From an uncultured Archangium sp. (GTDB lineage Bacteria > Myxococcota > Myxococcia > Myxococcales > Myxococcaceae), in assembly GCA_903905455.1 (NCBI GenBank), contig CAIVGN010000129.1, positions 1 to 64,000 of the forward strand: DNA of 64,000 bases, written 5' to 3'. Every line of letters begins with the position of its first letter. The stretch's first letter is position 1. Both the position numbers and the translations under genes were made by a program. The notes beneath the pieces are model-generated. The model saw nothing but the letters and a program-made list of their open reading frames with translations. It did no database searches and was not told where the DNA came from. Below are positions 25,064-34,499 of the stretch, piece after piece.

Positions 25064-26326
25064 TCAGACCTTGCGCAATCGGGACTGGTAGAGCGGGAAG
25101 CCCTTGGTGAATTCCTTCACCTCGTCGCGGATCTTCGCGAGCGCCGCGGCGTCCGCGTGCGAGTCGATGGCCCGGCCGATGAGCTTCGCCACGGTGGCCA
25201 TGTCGGCGGTCTTCATGCCGCGGGTGGTGATCGCCGGCGTGCCCACGCGAACCCCCGAGCTCACCGTCGGCTTCTCGGGGTCGAAGGGGATCTGGTTCTT
25301 GTTCACCGTGATGCCCGCGTGCCCCAGCACCTCTTCGGCCAGCTTGCCGGTGACCTTCTTGGGCCGCAGGTCGAGCAGCATGAGGTGGTTGTCGGTGCCG
25401 CCGGAGACGATGCGGATGCCCTGCGCCTGCAGCCCCTCGGCGAGCGCCCGGGCGTTGTCCACCACCTGCTGCGCGTAGACCTTGAAGTCGGGCTTGAGCG
25501 CCTCCCCGAAGGCCACGGCCTTGGCCGCGATGGTGTGCATCATCGGCCCGCCCTGGATGCCCGGGAACACCTGGCTGTTGATGGTCTTCGCGTACTGCTC
25601 CTTCATCAGGATCAGGCCCGACCGCGGCCCACGCAGCGTCTTGTGGGTGGTGGTGGTGACGATGTCCGCGTACGGAATCGGCGAGGGGTGCACCCCGCCC
25701 GCCACCAGCCCGGCGATGTGGGCCATGTCCACCATCAACGCGGCGCCCACGCCGTCGGCGATCGCCTTGAAGCGCGCGAAGTCGAGAATGCGCGGGTACG
25801 CCGAAGCGCCCACCACGATCACCCGCGGCTTGTGCTCCTTCGCCAACGCCTCGGCCTGCGCGTAGTCGAGCTGCTCGGTCTCCTTGACCAGCCCGTAGTG
25901 CACGGCCTTGTAGAGCTTGCCCGAGAAGTTGAAGGCCGAGCCGTGCGTGAGGTGACCGCCGCTGTTGAGATCGAGCCCCAGCAGCGTGTCACCCGGCTTC
26001 ATCAGCGCCATGTACGCGGCCATGTTGGCCTGGCTGCCCGAGTGCGGCTGCACGTTCGCCGCCTGCGCCCCGAAGAGCTGCAGCGCGCGGTCGATGGCCA
26101 GCTGCTCTGCCTTGTCGACCTCTTCGCAGCCACCGTAGTAGCGCTTGCCGGGGTAGCCCTCGGCGTACTTGTTGGTGAGCACGCTGCCGACCGCTTCCAT
26201 CACGGCCGGGCTGACGAAGTTCTCTGAGGCGATCAGCTCGAGCCCTTCTTCCTGACGCCGGGTCTCGGCGTGGATGATCTCGGCGATCTGCGGGTCGAGC
26301 TGCGTAAGGGTCGCGGTGTTCTCCAT
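25064..26326 (-). CDS. glyA: serine hydroxymethyltransferase
   Basis: PLP enzyme interconverting serine plus THF with glycine plus 5,10-methylene-THF, 420 residues. The N-terminal [20 protein letters not shown], the YYGGCEEVD motif, and the PLP-lysine segment [15 protein letters not shown] are all present. The ATG at 26326 is preferred over a frame extension to 26347. It heads the glyA-nrdR-ribD set and diverges from the porin gene across 110 bases. Confidence 0.97.
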   Translation of the reverse strand: MENTATLTQLDPQIAEIIHAETRRQEEGLELIASENFVSPAVMEAVGSVLTNKYAEGYPGKRYYGGCEEVDKAEQLAIDRALQLFGAQAANVQPHSGSQANMAAYMALMKPGDTLLGLDLNSGGHLTHGSAFNFSGKLYKAVHYGLVKETEQLDYAQAEALAKEHKPRVIVVGASAYPRILDFARFKAIADGVGAALMVDMAHIAGLVAGGVHPSPIPYADIVTTTTHKTLRGPRSGLILMKEQYAKTINSQVFPGIQGGPMMHTIAAKAVAFGEALKPDFKVYAQQVVDNARALAEGLQAQGIRIVSGGTDNHLMLLDLRPKKVTGKLAEEVLGHAGITVNKNQIPFDPEKPTVSSGVRVGTPAITTRGMKTADMATVAKLIGRAIDSHADAAALAKIRDEVKEFTKGFPLYQSRLRKV

Positions 26327-26436
26327 GGCGCGGTGCCGTAGCCCCAAAGGCCCGTATTCTCAAGCGGTTCGCGTCGTCACAATCACGCAACGGGACGGTT
26401 GCCAGCCGAGCGGTGGCGGCCCTACACGACGGCACC

Positions 26437-27726
26437 ATGGTCCTGCGGACACTCGCCTGTTGCGTGGTCGTGACCTCGACGTGGTCCTTCGCCGAGGAGC
26501 CGTTCGACGCCGGCCTGCCGGAGGAGGCAACCACGGGTGCCGGGGGCCTCACCGAAGCCCTGCCGCAGCCCGATGCGGGTGTTCCCCCGGGTGTCGCGGC
26601 CCCCGTGGACGCCGGCGTCGAGGCCCCGAAGTTCACCCTCTCGGCGAAGCTGGGCGAAGGCGTCACCTTCCGCTCGGGCGACTACAGCCTCAACTTGCGC
26701 GGCCGGGTGCAGGTGCAGGCCATGGCCCTGGTGCCCACCGAGGGCAGCACCGCCACCCGGGCCAACACGTTGACCGTGCGCCGGGCCCGCCTCAACTTGA
26801 AGGGCGAGCTGCCCTACCACCTCTCGTGGGCCCTGCAGCTGGGCTTCGCCGGCAACGATCTCGAGGCCGACGCCCCCAACCCGCTGCGCGACTTCTACGT
26901 GACGTGGAACCGCTGGCGCGACCTCTCGGTGCGCGGGGGGCAGATGAAGGTGCCCTTCGACGTGCAGCGCGTGGTCTCGTCGGCGAACCTGCAGATGGTC
27001 GATCGTTCCGCGGCCACCCTCGAGCTGAACCTCGATCGCGACGTGGGCCTGGTGCTCTTCTCCGACGACCTCTTCGGCTGGGGGCAGCGCCTGCGCTACG
27101 CCATCGGCGTGTGGCAGGGCGACGGCCGCAACCGCATCGGTACCAACATCGGCCTGCTCTACAGCGCGCGCCTCCGCTTCAGCCCCTTCGGCGCGCTCGA
27201 CGACAAGCTCGAGGGCGATCTCGAGCGCTCGTCGAAGTTCCGCCTGGCCATCGGCGGCGGCGTGGCGCGCAACATCGCCAGCAACCGCCCGCGCAGCACC
27301 TCCGGCACCCCCTTCAAGCTGCCCGGCGGCTTCGACCTGACCCACGCCACCGGCGACGTGCACCTCAAGTGGTACGGGCTCTCGCTGCTCGGCGAGCTGT
27401 ACTGGCGCCAGGCCGACACCGACTCGCGCACCGGCACCGTCTCCGGCGCGACCCTCACCGAGTACTCCCGTTCCGGCTGGGGCTGGTTCGTGCAGGCCGG
27501 CGGCTTCGTCACCCCGTGGCTCGAGTTCACCGGGCGCTACGGAGACCTGCAGCCGCTGGGCATGACCGACCCGACCTTCACCCGCACCCGCGAGGTGGGC
27601 GGCGGCGCCAACTTCTTCCTCTTCAAGCACGACCTCAAGCTGCAGGCCGACTACTTCTGGCTCGACGACGGCACCGGGCACAACGGCCGGCACCAGGTGC
27701 GGGTCATCGCCCAGCTGTTCTTCTGA
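26437..27726 (+). CDS. OprO/OprP-type outer-membrane porin
   Basis: Beta-barrel porin of 429 residues. A signal peptide (about 1-20) and an Asp/Pro/Ala-rich spacer (about 21-65) precede a barrel of alternating amphipathic strands with family-typical features: LRGRVQVQAMALV, RRARLNLKGELP, FYVTWNRWRDLSVRGGQMKVPF and a C-terminal Phe (VIAQLFF) needed for barrel assembly. The family includes phosphate-selective porins, but selectivity here is not readable. The ATG at 26437 starts directly at the signal peptide. It lies on the opposite strand between glyA and the rpiB block. Confidence 0.85.
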   Translation: MVLRTLACCVVVTSTWSFAEEPFDAGLPEEATTGAGGLTEALPQPDAGVPPGVAAPVDAGVEAPKFTLSAKLGEGVTFRSGDYSLNLRGRVQVQAMALVPTEGSTATRANTLTVRRARLNLKGELPYHLSWALQLGFAGNDLEADAPNPLRDFYVTWNRWRDLSVRGGQMKVPFDVQRVVSSANLQMVDRSAATLELNLDRDVGLVLFSDDLFGWGQRLRYAIGVWQGDGRNRIGTNIGLLYSARLRFSPFGALDDKLEGDLERSSKFRLAIGGGVARNIASNRPRSTSGTPFKLPGGFDLTHATGDVHLKWYGLSLLGELYWRQADTDSRTGTVSGATLTEYSRSGWGWFVQAGGFVTPWLEFTGRYGDLQPLGMTDPTFTRTREVGGGANFFLFKHDLKLQADYFWLDDGTGHNGRHQVRVIAQLFF

Positions 27727-27738
27727 ACCCCGAGGCGC

Positions 27739-28083
27739 TCAGGGCGTCGCCCAGGCGCTGGCCTCGAGCTCCACCGGCGGGTCGGCCACCGACGCCCCCG
27801 ACGCGCGGTTCCAGTGCATCTGGCTCATCGCGTCGCCGCCCATGGCGCAGACCGCCTGGCGCAGCTTCTCGAAGGTGGCCTCGTCGGTGGCCTGGTGCTC
27901 GACCTTCACCCAGCCCAGCCCCTTCGAGCCCGCCGGGAGATCCGTCGCCGTGGGGTAGTCGCGCACGCTGCACTCGCCCTCCACGAAGCGGGCCTTGCGG
28001 GCCACGGGCTCCTGCTTCACCAACGGCTGGATCTCGGTGCGACAGCCGGCGACCAGCAACAGCACCACGAGGAGCTTGTTCAT
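27739..28083 (-). CDS. small DUF4156-like lipoprotein (tentative)
   Basis: A 114-residue lipoprotein with signal MNKLLVVLLLVAGC (lipobox AGC, lipidated Cys14). The mature part has VRDYPTATDLPAGSKGLGWVKVEHQATDEATFEKLRQAVCAMGGDAM, which loosely resembles small enterobacterial-type lipoproteins ending in a conserved Gly-Asp-Ala turn. The similarity is tentative. The ATG overlaps the rpiB stop (ATGA), so it is likely co-translated with rpiB despite no known functional link. Confidence 0.75.
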   Translation of the reverse strand: MNKLLVVLLLVAGCRTEIQPLVKQEPVARKARFVEGECSVRDYPTATDLPAGSKGLGWVKVEHQATDEATFEKLRQAVCAMGGDAMSQMHWNRASGASVADPPVELEASAWATP

Positions 28084-28526
28084 CGCTTCGCCTCCACCAG
28101 GCGGATCTTCTCGACCCGCGCGGCGTGCCGGCCCCCCTCGAAGGAAGCCCCGAGGAACGCCTTGAGGATCTCGATCGCCAGGCCGCCGCCGGTCACCCGC
28201 TGCCCCAGGCACAGCACGTTGGCGTCGTTGTGCTGGCGCGAGAGCCGGGCCTCGTACTCGGTGCGGCACAGGGCAGCGCGAATGCCATGCACCTTATTGG
28301 CGGTGATCGCCATGCCCATGCCCGTGCCGCAGATCAGCACGCCCAGGTCGGCGCGCCGCGCGTTGACCGCGTCGGTCACCTTCGTCGCGTAGTCGGGGTA
28401 GTCGACGGAGTTCGGCTCGCCCGGCCCGAGATCGGCCACCGTGTGGCCCTGCTTCTCCAGCTCCAGGACCAGCTCCGTCTTGAGGGCAAAGCCGGCATGA
28501 TCCGACGCAATCGCGATGGTCGACAT
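28080..28526 (-). CDS. rpiB: ribose-5-phosphate isomerase B
   Basis: Interconverts ribose 5-phosphate and ribulose 5-phosphate, 148 residues. SDHAG (8-12) carries the conserved Asp9 and His10, and catalytic Cys66 sits in ICGTGMGM with NKVHGIRAALC following. RpiB commonly lies next to glyA in related bacteria. Here a lipoprotein and a porin separate the two. Confidence 0.95.
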   Translation of the reverse strand: MSTIAIASDHAGFALKTELVLELEKQGHTVADLGPGEPNSVDYPDYATKVTDAVNARRADLGVLICGTGMGMAITANKVHGIRAALCRTEYEARLSRQHNDANVLCLGQRVTGGGLAIEILKAFLGASFEGGRHAARVEKIRLVEAKR

Positions 28527-28572
28527 GCCCGCGATCTACCCCGAACCCGGGGCCGTGGGGCAGCGCGTGCGC

Positions 28573-28821
28573 TCAGCGCACAGGCTCGTTGTCCGCGGCC
28601 CGCGTCCACCGGCTCTCGACCAGCTTCCAGGTGCCCTCGCGGCCGCAGCCCGAGACCTTCACCTTGGTGGTGCTGATCAGGCGGTCGAGTTCCTTGTACT
28701 TGAGCTGCTCCTCCGAGCAGCCCAGCTCCTTCGACACCCGGCGCCCCAGCTCGACCTTGAGCTGCGAGAGCGGCGTGGAACAACCGGCGAGCACCAAGGC
28801 GAACGGCAGCAGGCGCTTCAC
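28573..28821 (-). CDS. small lipoprotein, paralogue of the next gene upstream
   Basis: An 82-residue lipoprotein with signal MKRLLPFALVLAGC (Cys14). The mature chain has the pattern LGCSEEQLKYKEL followed by VKVSGCGREGTWKLV, with two conserved cysteines. The same layout occurs in the neighbouring gene at 28818-29114, so the two are probably diverged duplicates. No function is known. It overlaps that gene by 4 bases. Confidence 0.72.
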   Translation of the reverse strand: MKRLLPFALVLAGCSTPLSQLKVELGRRVSKELGCSEEQLKYKELDRLISTTKVKVSGCGREGTWKLVESRWTRAADNEPVR

Positions 28822-29113
28822 GGGGTCGACCCTCCGGGCTCGACCGTGGGGGGCACGGTGTCGTTGAGGTACAGCGCGCCCCCACCGGTCTCGAGCCGCA
28901 CGTAGACCGCGCGCCGGCGGCAGCCCGTGACCCCGAGGTACACCGGGCCCGCTTCGTCACTGGCCAGTTCCTGCACCGCCAGCCTGTCCGGCGGGCACGA
29001 GAACTCGAACGAGGCGCGCAGCAACACCCGCTGCCGCGCCTGGTCGAAGGTCACCGGCGTGACGCAGCCGGAAGCAAGAACCACCACGGCGAGGGCCAGC
29101 ACGGGGCGCGTCA

Positions 29114-29114
<1 letters not shown>
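28818..29114 (-). CDS. small lipoprotein with FSCP...GCRR motif
   Basis: A 98-residue lipoprotein with signal MTRPVLALAVVVLASGC (Cys17). The mature part has FEFSCPPDRLAVQEL and YLGVTGCRRRAVYV, aligned with the paralogue downstream. The two cysteines may form a disulfide in the periplasm. The ATG shares one base with the fabF stop, so it is translated after fabF. No function is known. Confidence 0.75.
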
Positions 29115-30373
<1,259 letters not shown>

Positions 30374-30403
30374 GACGACCTCACTCAGGGGTCCAGAAAC
30401 GAC

Positions 30404-30426
30404 TCGCCCGGGCGAAACCCGGGCGA
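30404..30426 (-). terminator. intercistronic hairpin between acpP and fabF
   Basis: TCGCCCGGG and CCCGGGCGA form a perfect 9-base stem with a 5-base loop. There is no long T-tract, only TTT several bases on. It could be a partial terminator or an mRNA-stabilising structure that lets acpP accumulate over fabF. Confidence 0.5.
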
Positions 30427-30452
30427 AGTACGACAGGCTGACGAGAGGGCGG

Positions 30453-30698
30453 TTAGGCCTTCTTGTGCGTGGTGATGTAGTTGATCGCGTCACCGACGGC
30501 CTTGATGTTCTCGGCCTCCTCGTCGGGGATCTCGATCTCGAACTCTTCTTCCATCGCCATCACGAGCTCGACGATGTCCAGCGAGTCAGCGCCCAGGTCC
30601 TCGATGAAGGAGGACTCCGGCTTGATCTCGTCTTCGCTCACGCCGAGCTGGTCGGCGATGATCGACTTGACCTTCGCTTCGATGTTGGTGGCCGTCAT
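30453..30698 (-). CDS. acpP: acyl carrier protein
   Basis: An 81-residue acidic carrier of growing acyl chains. The phosphopantetheine attachment site is Ser39 in [20 protein letters not shown]. The ATG at 30698 gives the normal N-terminus ([19 protein letters not shown]). It sits between fabG (84-base gap) and fabF (79-base gap), the conserved bacterial order. The larger gaps on both sides suggest separate regulation of this abundant protein. Confidence 0.98.
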   Translation of the reverse strand: MTATNIEAKVKSIIADQLGVSEDEIKPESSFIEDLGADSLDIVELVMAMEEEFEIEIPDEEAENIKAVGDAINYITTHKKA

Positions 30699-30782
30699 GG
30701 AGGTGTTTCCTTGTGTGGTGCTGCAGGGGTGAAAAGTGGGAAGGCGCGTACCACACGGCACGTGCCCTGACCAACGTCGAAA

Positions 30783-31529
30783 CTACATGTACATGCCGCC
30801 GTTGACCTTGAGGACTTCGCCCGTGATGTAGGAGGCGGCGTCCGACGCGAGGAACGCCACGGCGGCAGCGACCTCCTCGGCATTCCCGATGCGAGACAAT
30901 GGAATCGAGGCCGACATCTTCTCCTTCAGCTCGGGCGAGAGGCTCGCCGTCATGTCGGTGGTGATGAAGCCCGGGGTGACCGCGTTGACCCGGATGTTGC
31001 GGCTGGCGAGCTCGCGGGCGATCGACTTGGTCAGGCCAATGAGGCCCGCCTTCGACGCCGAATAGGCCGCCTGGCCCGCGTTGCCCATCTCGCCGACGAT
31101 CGACGAGACGTTCACGATCGCCCCGCCCTTCTGCTTCATCATTGGGCGCGACACGGCGCGCATCAGGCTGAAGGCGCCCTTCAGGTTCGTGTCGAGGGTC
31201 TTGTCCCAGTCCTCGTCCTTGAAGCGCATCAGCAGGCCGTCGATGGCCACGCCAGCGTTGTTCACCAGCACGTCGATGCGGGTGAACTCCTTCATCACCT
31301 CGTCGATGGCCGCGCTGCAGGCCTCGGAATCGGCCACGTCGAAGCGGATCGCCTTCGCCTTGCCGCCCAGGTCGGTCAACGCCTTCACGGTGTCGATGGC
31401 CGCGGCCTCGTTGCCCGCGTAGCTGATGATCACCGTGGCGCCGCGCCGCGCGAACTCGAGCGCGATGGCCCGGCCAATGCCGCGTGAACCGCCCGTGACC
31501 AGCGCAACCTTGTTCGAAAAATCACCCAT
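30783..31529 (-). CDS. fabG: 3-oxoacyl-ACP reductase
   Basis: NADPH-dependent short-chain dehydrogenase of 248 residues reducing beta-ketoacyl-ACP. Motifs are TGGSRGIG (cofactor), NNAG, catalytic Ser in NVSSIVGEMG, and YSASK (Tyr-x3-Lys), with the C-terminal VNGGMYM. The start overlaps the fabD stop by 8 bases. Confidence 0.97.
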   Translation of the reverse strand: MGDFSNKVALVTGGSRGIGRAIALEFARRGATVIISYAGNEAAAIDTVKALTDLGGKAKAIRFDVADSEACSAAIDEVMKEFTRIDVLVNNAGVAIDGLLMRFKDEDWDKTLDTNLKGAFSLMRAVSRPMMKQKGGAIVNVSSIVGEMGNAGQAAYSASKAGLIGLTKSIARELASRNIRVNAVTPGFITTDMTASLSPELKEKMSASIPLSRIGNAEEVAAAVAFLASDAASYITGEVLKVNGGMYM

Positions 31530-32460
31530 GGTGGGCCCCCAGCGCGGTCAGCGTCTTCTCGAGGCTGGCCGGATCTTCAACGTTGAACAGCTCGATCGAC
31601 TTCGAGATGCGCTTGACGAGGCCGCACAGCACCTTGCCGGGGCCCAGTTCGACCACCTGCGTCACCCCGGCCTTTTCCATGGCCTGCACGCTCTCGATCC
31701 ACCGCACCGACCCGGTGACCTGCGCGAGCAGCAGCGCCTTGATCCGCGCGCCTTCCGAATTGGGCGCCGCCTCGACGTTGCTCACCACCGGCACCACCGG
31801 GTCCTTGAACTGGCCCAGCACCGCCTCGAGTCGCGGCACCACCGGCTGCATCAGCGCGCAGTGGAAGGGGGCGCTGACCGGCAGCGGCAACACGCGCTTG
31901 GCGCCCGCGGCCTTGAGCAGCTCGCCCGCGCGCTCCACGGCCTTCACGTTGCCGGCGATCACCGTCTGCGAGGGATCGTTGAAGTTGGCGCAGCTGACCA
32001 CCTCGCCCTGGGCAGCCTGCGCGCAGAGCTCGGCGACCTTCTCGGGCGGCAGTCCCAGCACCGCCGACATCGCGCCGACGCCCGCGGGCACCGCGTCCTG
32101 CATGAAGGTCCCGCGCGAGCGCACCGCGCGCACCGCGTCGGTCAGGCTCATCGCCTGGGCGGCGACCAGCGCCGAGTATTCACCCAGCGAGTGGCCCGCC
32201 ACGAAGGCCGGCGCCGTCGGGAAGCGCTTGCTGAACACCACGTGCGCCGCCACCGACACCGTGAGGATCGCCGGCTGGGTGTTCGCCGTCAGCTTGAGCG
32301 CCTCGTCGGGGCCCTCGAAACACAGCGTCGAGAGCTTCTCGTTCAGCGCGTCGTCGGCCGCGTCGAACACCGCCCGCGCCTCGGGGAACGTGTCGGCGAG
32401 CGCCTTGCCCATGCCGACCGACTGACTGCCCTGCCCTGGAAAGAGGAACGCGATGCTCAT
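31522..32460 (-). CDS. fabD: malonyl-CoA-ACP transacylase
   Basis: Loads malonyl groups on ACP, 312 residues. It has the N-terminal FLFPGQGSQSVGMG, nucleophile Ser in GHSLGEYSALVAAQ (about 90), and a catalytic His in APFHCALM. It lies 12 bases after fabH and overlaps fabG by 8 bases. Confidence 0.97.
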   Translation of the reverse strand: MSIAFLFPGQGSQSVGMGKALADTFPEARAVFDAADDALNEKLSTLCFEGPDEALKLTANTQPAILTVSVAAHVVFSKRFPTAPAFVAGHSLGEYSALVAAQAMSLTDAVRAVRSRGTFMQDAVPAGVGAMSAVLGLPPEKVAELCAQAAQGEVVSCANFNDPSQTVIAGNVKAVERAGELLKAAGAKRVLPLPVSAPFHCALMQPVVPRLEAVLGQFKDPVVPVVSNVEAAPNSEGARIKALLLAQVTGSVRWIESVQAMEKAGVTQVVELGPGKVLCGLVKRISKSIELFNVEDPASLEKTLTALGAHHG

Positions 32461-32472
32461 GTGATCAGACCC

Positions 32473-33456
32473 TCACCAGCGAACGACGCCGCTGCCCCAC
32501 GACATGCCCGCGCCGATGGCCATCATGGCGATCGAGTCGCCCGGCTGGAGCTTCCCGGCCCGGTTCGCCTCGTCGAGGGTGGTCGGCAGCGAGGCCGAAG
32601 AGGTGTTCCCGAAACGGTCTATGTTCAGCCACGCCTTGGTGCGGGGAATGGCGAGGCGCTCGAGCACCGCGTCGATGATGCGGATGTTCGCCTGGTGGGC
32701 GATCACGTGCGTCACGTCGTCGGCCGTCATCTTGTTGTACGCCAGGCCCTCGTTCACCGCGTCGGTCAGCGAGCGCACCGCGAACTTGTAGACCTCGCGG
32801 CCGTTCATCGAGACCTTGTGCAGCTTGGCCTTGAGCGTCTCTTCGCTCGTCGGGTGCTTCGAGCCGCCACCACGAATGCACAGGATGTCGGTCTGCGCCC
32901 CGTCGGTGTGCAGGTGCGTCGAAAGGATGCCGCGCGTCGGGTCGTCCGAGGGGCCGATGACCATCGCCCCGGCCGCGTCGCCGAAGAGCACGCAGCTGTT
33001 GCGATCTTCCCAGTCGATGATGCGCGTCAACAGCTCGACGCCCACCACCAGGGCCCGCTTCACCATGCCGCCCTGTACGTACTGCGCGGCGATCGACAGG
33101 CCGAACAAAGAGCCGGCGCAGGCCGCCGAGATGTCGAAGCAGAACGCCTTCTTCGCCCCCAGCTTGTGCTGGAGAAACGCGGCGCAGGCCGGCATCGGCA
33201 TGTCGGGGGAAATGGTGCCCACGATGATCATGTCGAGATCCTCGGGCCGGCACTTCGCCATCTCCAGCGCCCGCAGCGACGCCTGGAGCGCCATGTCCGA
33301 GGTCACTTCCCCCTCGGCGGCCACGTGGCGCTGCTTGATGCCCGTCCGCTCGAAGATCCACTCGTCCGACGTCTCGACGATCTTGGCGAGATCGTCGTTG
33401 GTCATCACCTTCTCAGGTGCGTAGCTCCCCGTTCCGATGATGTGTGCGCGCGTCAC
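32473..33456 (-). CDS. fabH: beta-ketoacyl-ACP synthase III
   Basis: Initiating condensing enzyme of fatty-acid synthesis, 327 residues. The triad is readable: Cys in ISAACAGSLFG, His in AHQANIRI and Asn in RFGNTSSAS. The GTG at 33456 has AGAGGG about 9 bases upstream and matches family N-termini (MTRAHIIGTGSYAPEKV), so it is preferred over an in-frame TTG at 33477. The usual upstream partner plsX is absent from the 174-base gap between rpmF and this gene. Confidence 0.96.
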   Translation of the reverse strand: MTRAHIIGTGSYAPEKVMTNDDLAKIVETSDEWIFERTGIKQRHVAAEGEVTSDMALQASLRALEMAKCRPEDLDMIIVGTISPDMPMPACAAFLQHKLGAKKAFCFDISAACAGSLFGLSIAAQYVQGGMVKRALVVGVELLTRIIDWEDRNSCVLFGDAAGAMVIGPSDDPTRGILSTHLHTDGAQTDILCIRGGGSKHPTSEETLKAKLHKVSMNGREVYKFAVRSLTDAVNEGLAYNKMTADDVTHVIAHQANIRIIDAVLERLAIPRTKAWLNIDRFGNTSSASLPTTLDEANRAGKLQPGDSIAMMAIGAGMSWGSGVVRW

Positions 33457-33564
33457 GAGGCGGCCCTCTATCCACAAGCGCCTGCCCTGTCACCGCGTAC
33501 CATTTTTCGCACACTGGGAATCTGGCGACGCAGCGGCCTCAGGCCCCAGTCGGCGGACGCACGA

Positions 33565-33599
33565 ATGCCCGGCGGTGATGAACGATCACCGCCAGGCAT
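33565..33599 (-). terminator. long hairpin between rpmF and fabH
   Basis: Two 15-base arms (33565-33579 and 33585-33599) pair with a single mismatch around the loop GAACG. This is one of the strongest inverted repeats in the window. There is no T-tract on the minus strand, so it may be a Rho-assisted terminator, an RNase processing site or a protein-binding site, not a classical intrinsic terminator. Confidence 0.5.
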
Positions 33600-33610
33600 G
33601 GGTGCTCTCA

Positions 33611-33632
33611 GGTCTCCCCGTGAAGGGAGATC
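33611..33632 (-). other. hairpin at the rpmF stop codon
   Basis: GGTCTCCC and GGGAGATC pair with one mismatch around the 6-base loop CGTGAA, immediately downstream of and touching the rpmF stop. It may protect the 3' end of the rpmF message. Confidence 0.35.
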
Positions 33633-33819
33633 AGTCGGCTGAGCCCTTGAGGACCTTCTTCCCCTTGTAGAACCCGCAGGCCGGGCACACGCGGTGGGCC
33701 TGAACGGCCGCACTGCAGTTCGGGCACGCGTTGAGCTGCACAGGAGACTTCAGCTTGTTGTTGCCGGAGCGGCGCATGTCGCGACGCATCTTCGAGGTAC
33801 GCTTCTTCGGAACACCCAT
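33631..33819 (-). CDS. rpmF: 50S ribosomal protein L32
   Basis: A 62-residue ribosomal protein. The basic N-terminus MGVPKKRTSKMRRDMRRS is characteristic, followed by a zinc ribbon with CPNC and CPAC pairs (about 32-48). It lies 24 bases after the DUF177 gene, the conserved order in many bacteria. plsX, which usually follows, is missing here. Confidence 0.97.
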   Translation of the reverse strand: MGVPKKRTSKMRRDMRRSGNNKLKSPVQLNACPNCSAAVQAHRVCPACGFYKGKKVLKGSAD

Positions 33820-33843
33820 GGAACTTGTCCGTCCTTTCGACTG

Positions 33844-34464
33844 CTAGTTCTTCAGTTTGATGTCCTTCAGCTTCGCCAAACGGACATCGACTTCCTTCAC
33901 CTTGCCGTGACCGCAGTCCTGCAGGTTGAGGTCTTGCCCACACGTGGAGCACAACCCCTTGCAGTCCTCCGAACACACCACCGTCACCGGAAGAGCAAGC
34001 AATACCTGCTCACGTACGACCGGGTCCAGATCGATCGTCTTTCCGTTGAACGGCTCGGCGTCGACCTCATCCAACTCGAACGACGCCGCAAACTCTGCAA
34101 GCCCGTCGTCTTCCTTCTTACTGCCACCGCGGCGCTTCTTCGGTTTCGCGGGCACCCCGGCGGCGTCGACCACGGCGTCTTCACGCGGTGCGGTCGGCTC
34201 GGGAATCATGCGCAGCGAGAAATTGATGTCGATGGGGACCGCGACCGGCGTCGTGCAGCGACGACAGGGGCACGAGAGCTCGGCGGTGAAATCACCCTTC
34301 ACGAACACGCGGCCAGAGACTTTTTTGAAGTTCGCGGACAGCGGCGTCGAGGACACCAGCGTGAAGCCTTCGGAGTCCGTAAGGGCGGCTTCGAGCACCT
34401 CTGGCTTGATCTGCTCCGTGCGCTTGAGCCCGGGCTCTTGAATTTCTTCAATCTTTACAAGCAT
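33844..34464 (-). CDS. DUF177 (YceD-like) protein
   Basis: A 206-residue YceD/DUF177 protein, a family linked to 23S rRNA metabolism and ribosome assembly in bacteria and plastids. It has the double-Cys pair CPCRRC (about 65-70) and a C-terminal zinc-ribbon-like CSEDCKGLCSTCGQDLN (about 165-181). A Lys-rich insertion (KPKKRRGGSKKEDD, about 107-120) is unusual. The ATG at 34464 starts the minus-strand yceD-rpmF-fab cluster. Its promoter must lie in the 35-base spacer to the divergent gene or within that gene. Confidence 0.88.
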   Translation of the reverse strand: MLVKIEEIQEPGLKRTEQIKPEVLEAALTDSEGFTLVSSTPLSANFKKVSGRVFVKGDFTAELSCPCRRCTTPVAVPIDINFSLRMIPEPTAPREDAVVDAAGVPAKPKKRRGGSKKEDDGLAEFAASFELDEVDAEPFNGKTIDLDPVVREQVLLALPVTVVCSEDCKGLCSTCGQDLNLQDCGHGKVKEVDVRLAKLKDIKLKN

Positions 34465-34499
34465 TTATCGACCAACCCGCGAAAGGGGGCGGACCCTAC

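Noticed and set aside
33565-33599. Classical Rho-independent terminator after rpmF
   Set aside because: The hairpin is strong but lacks a T-tract on either side, so it is listed only as a hairpin of uncertain role.
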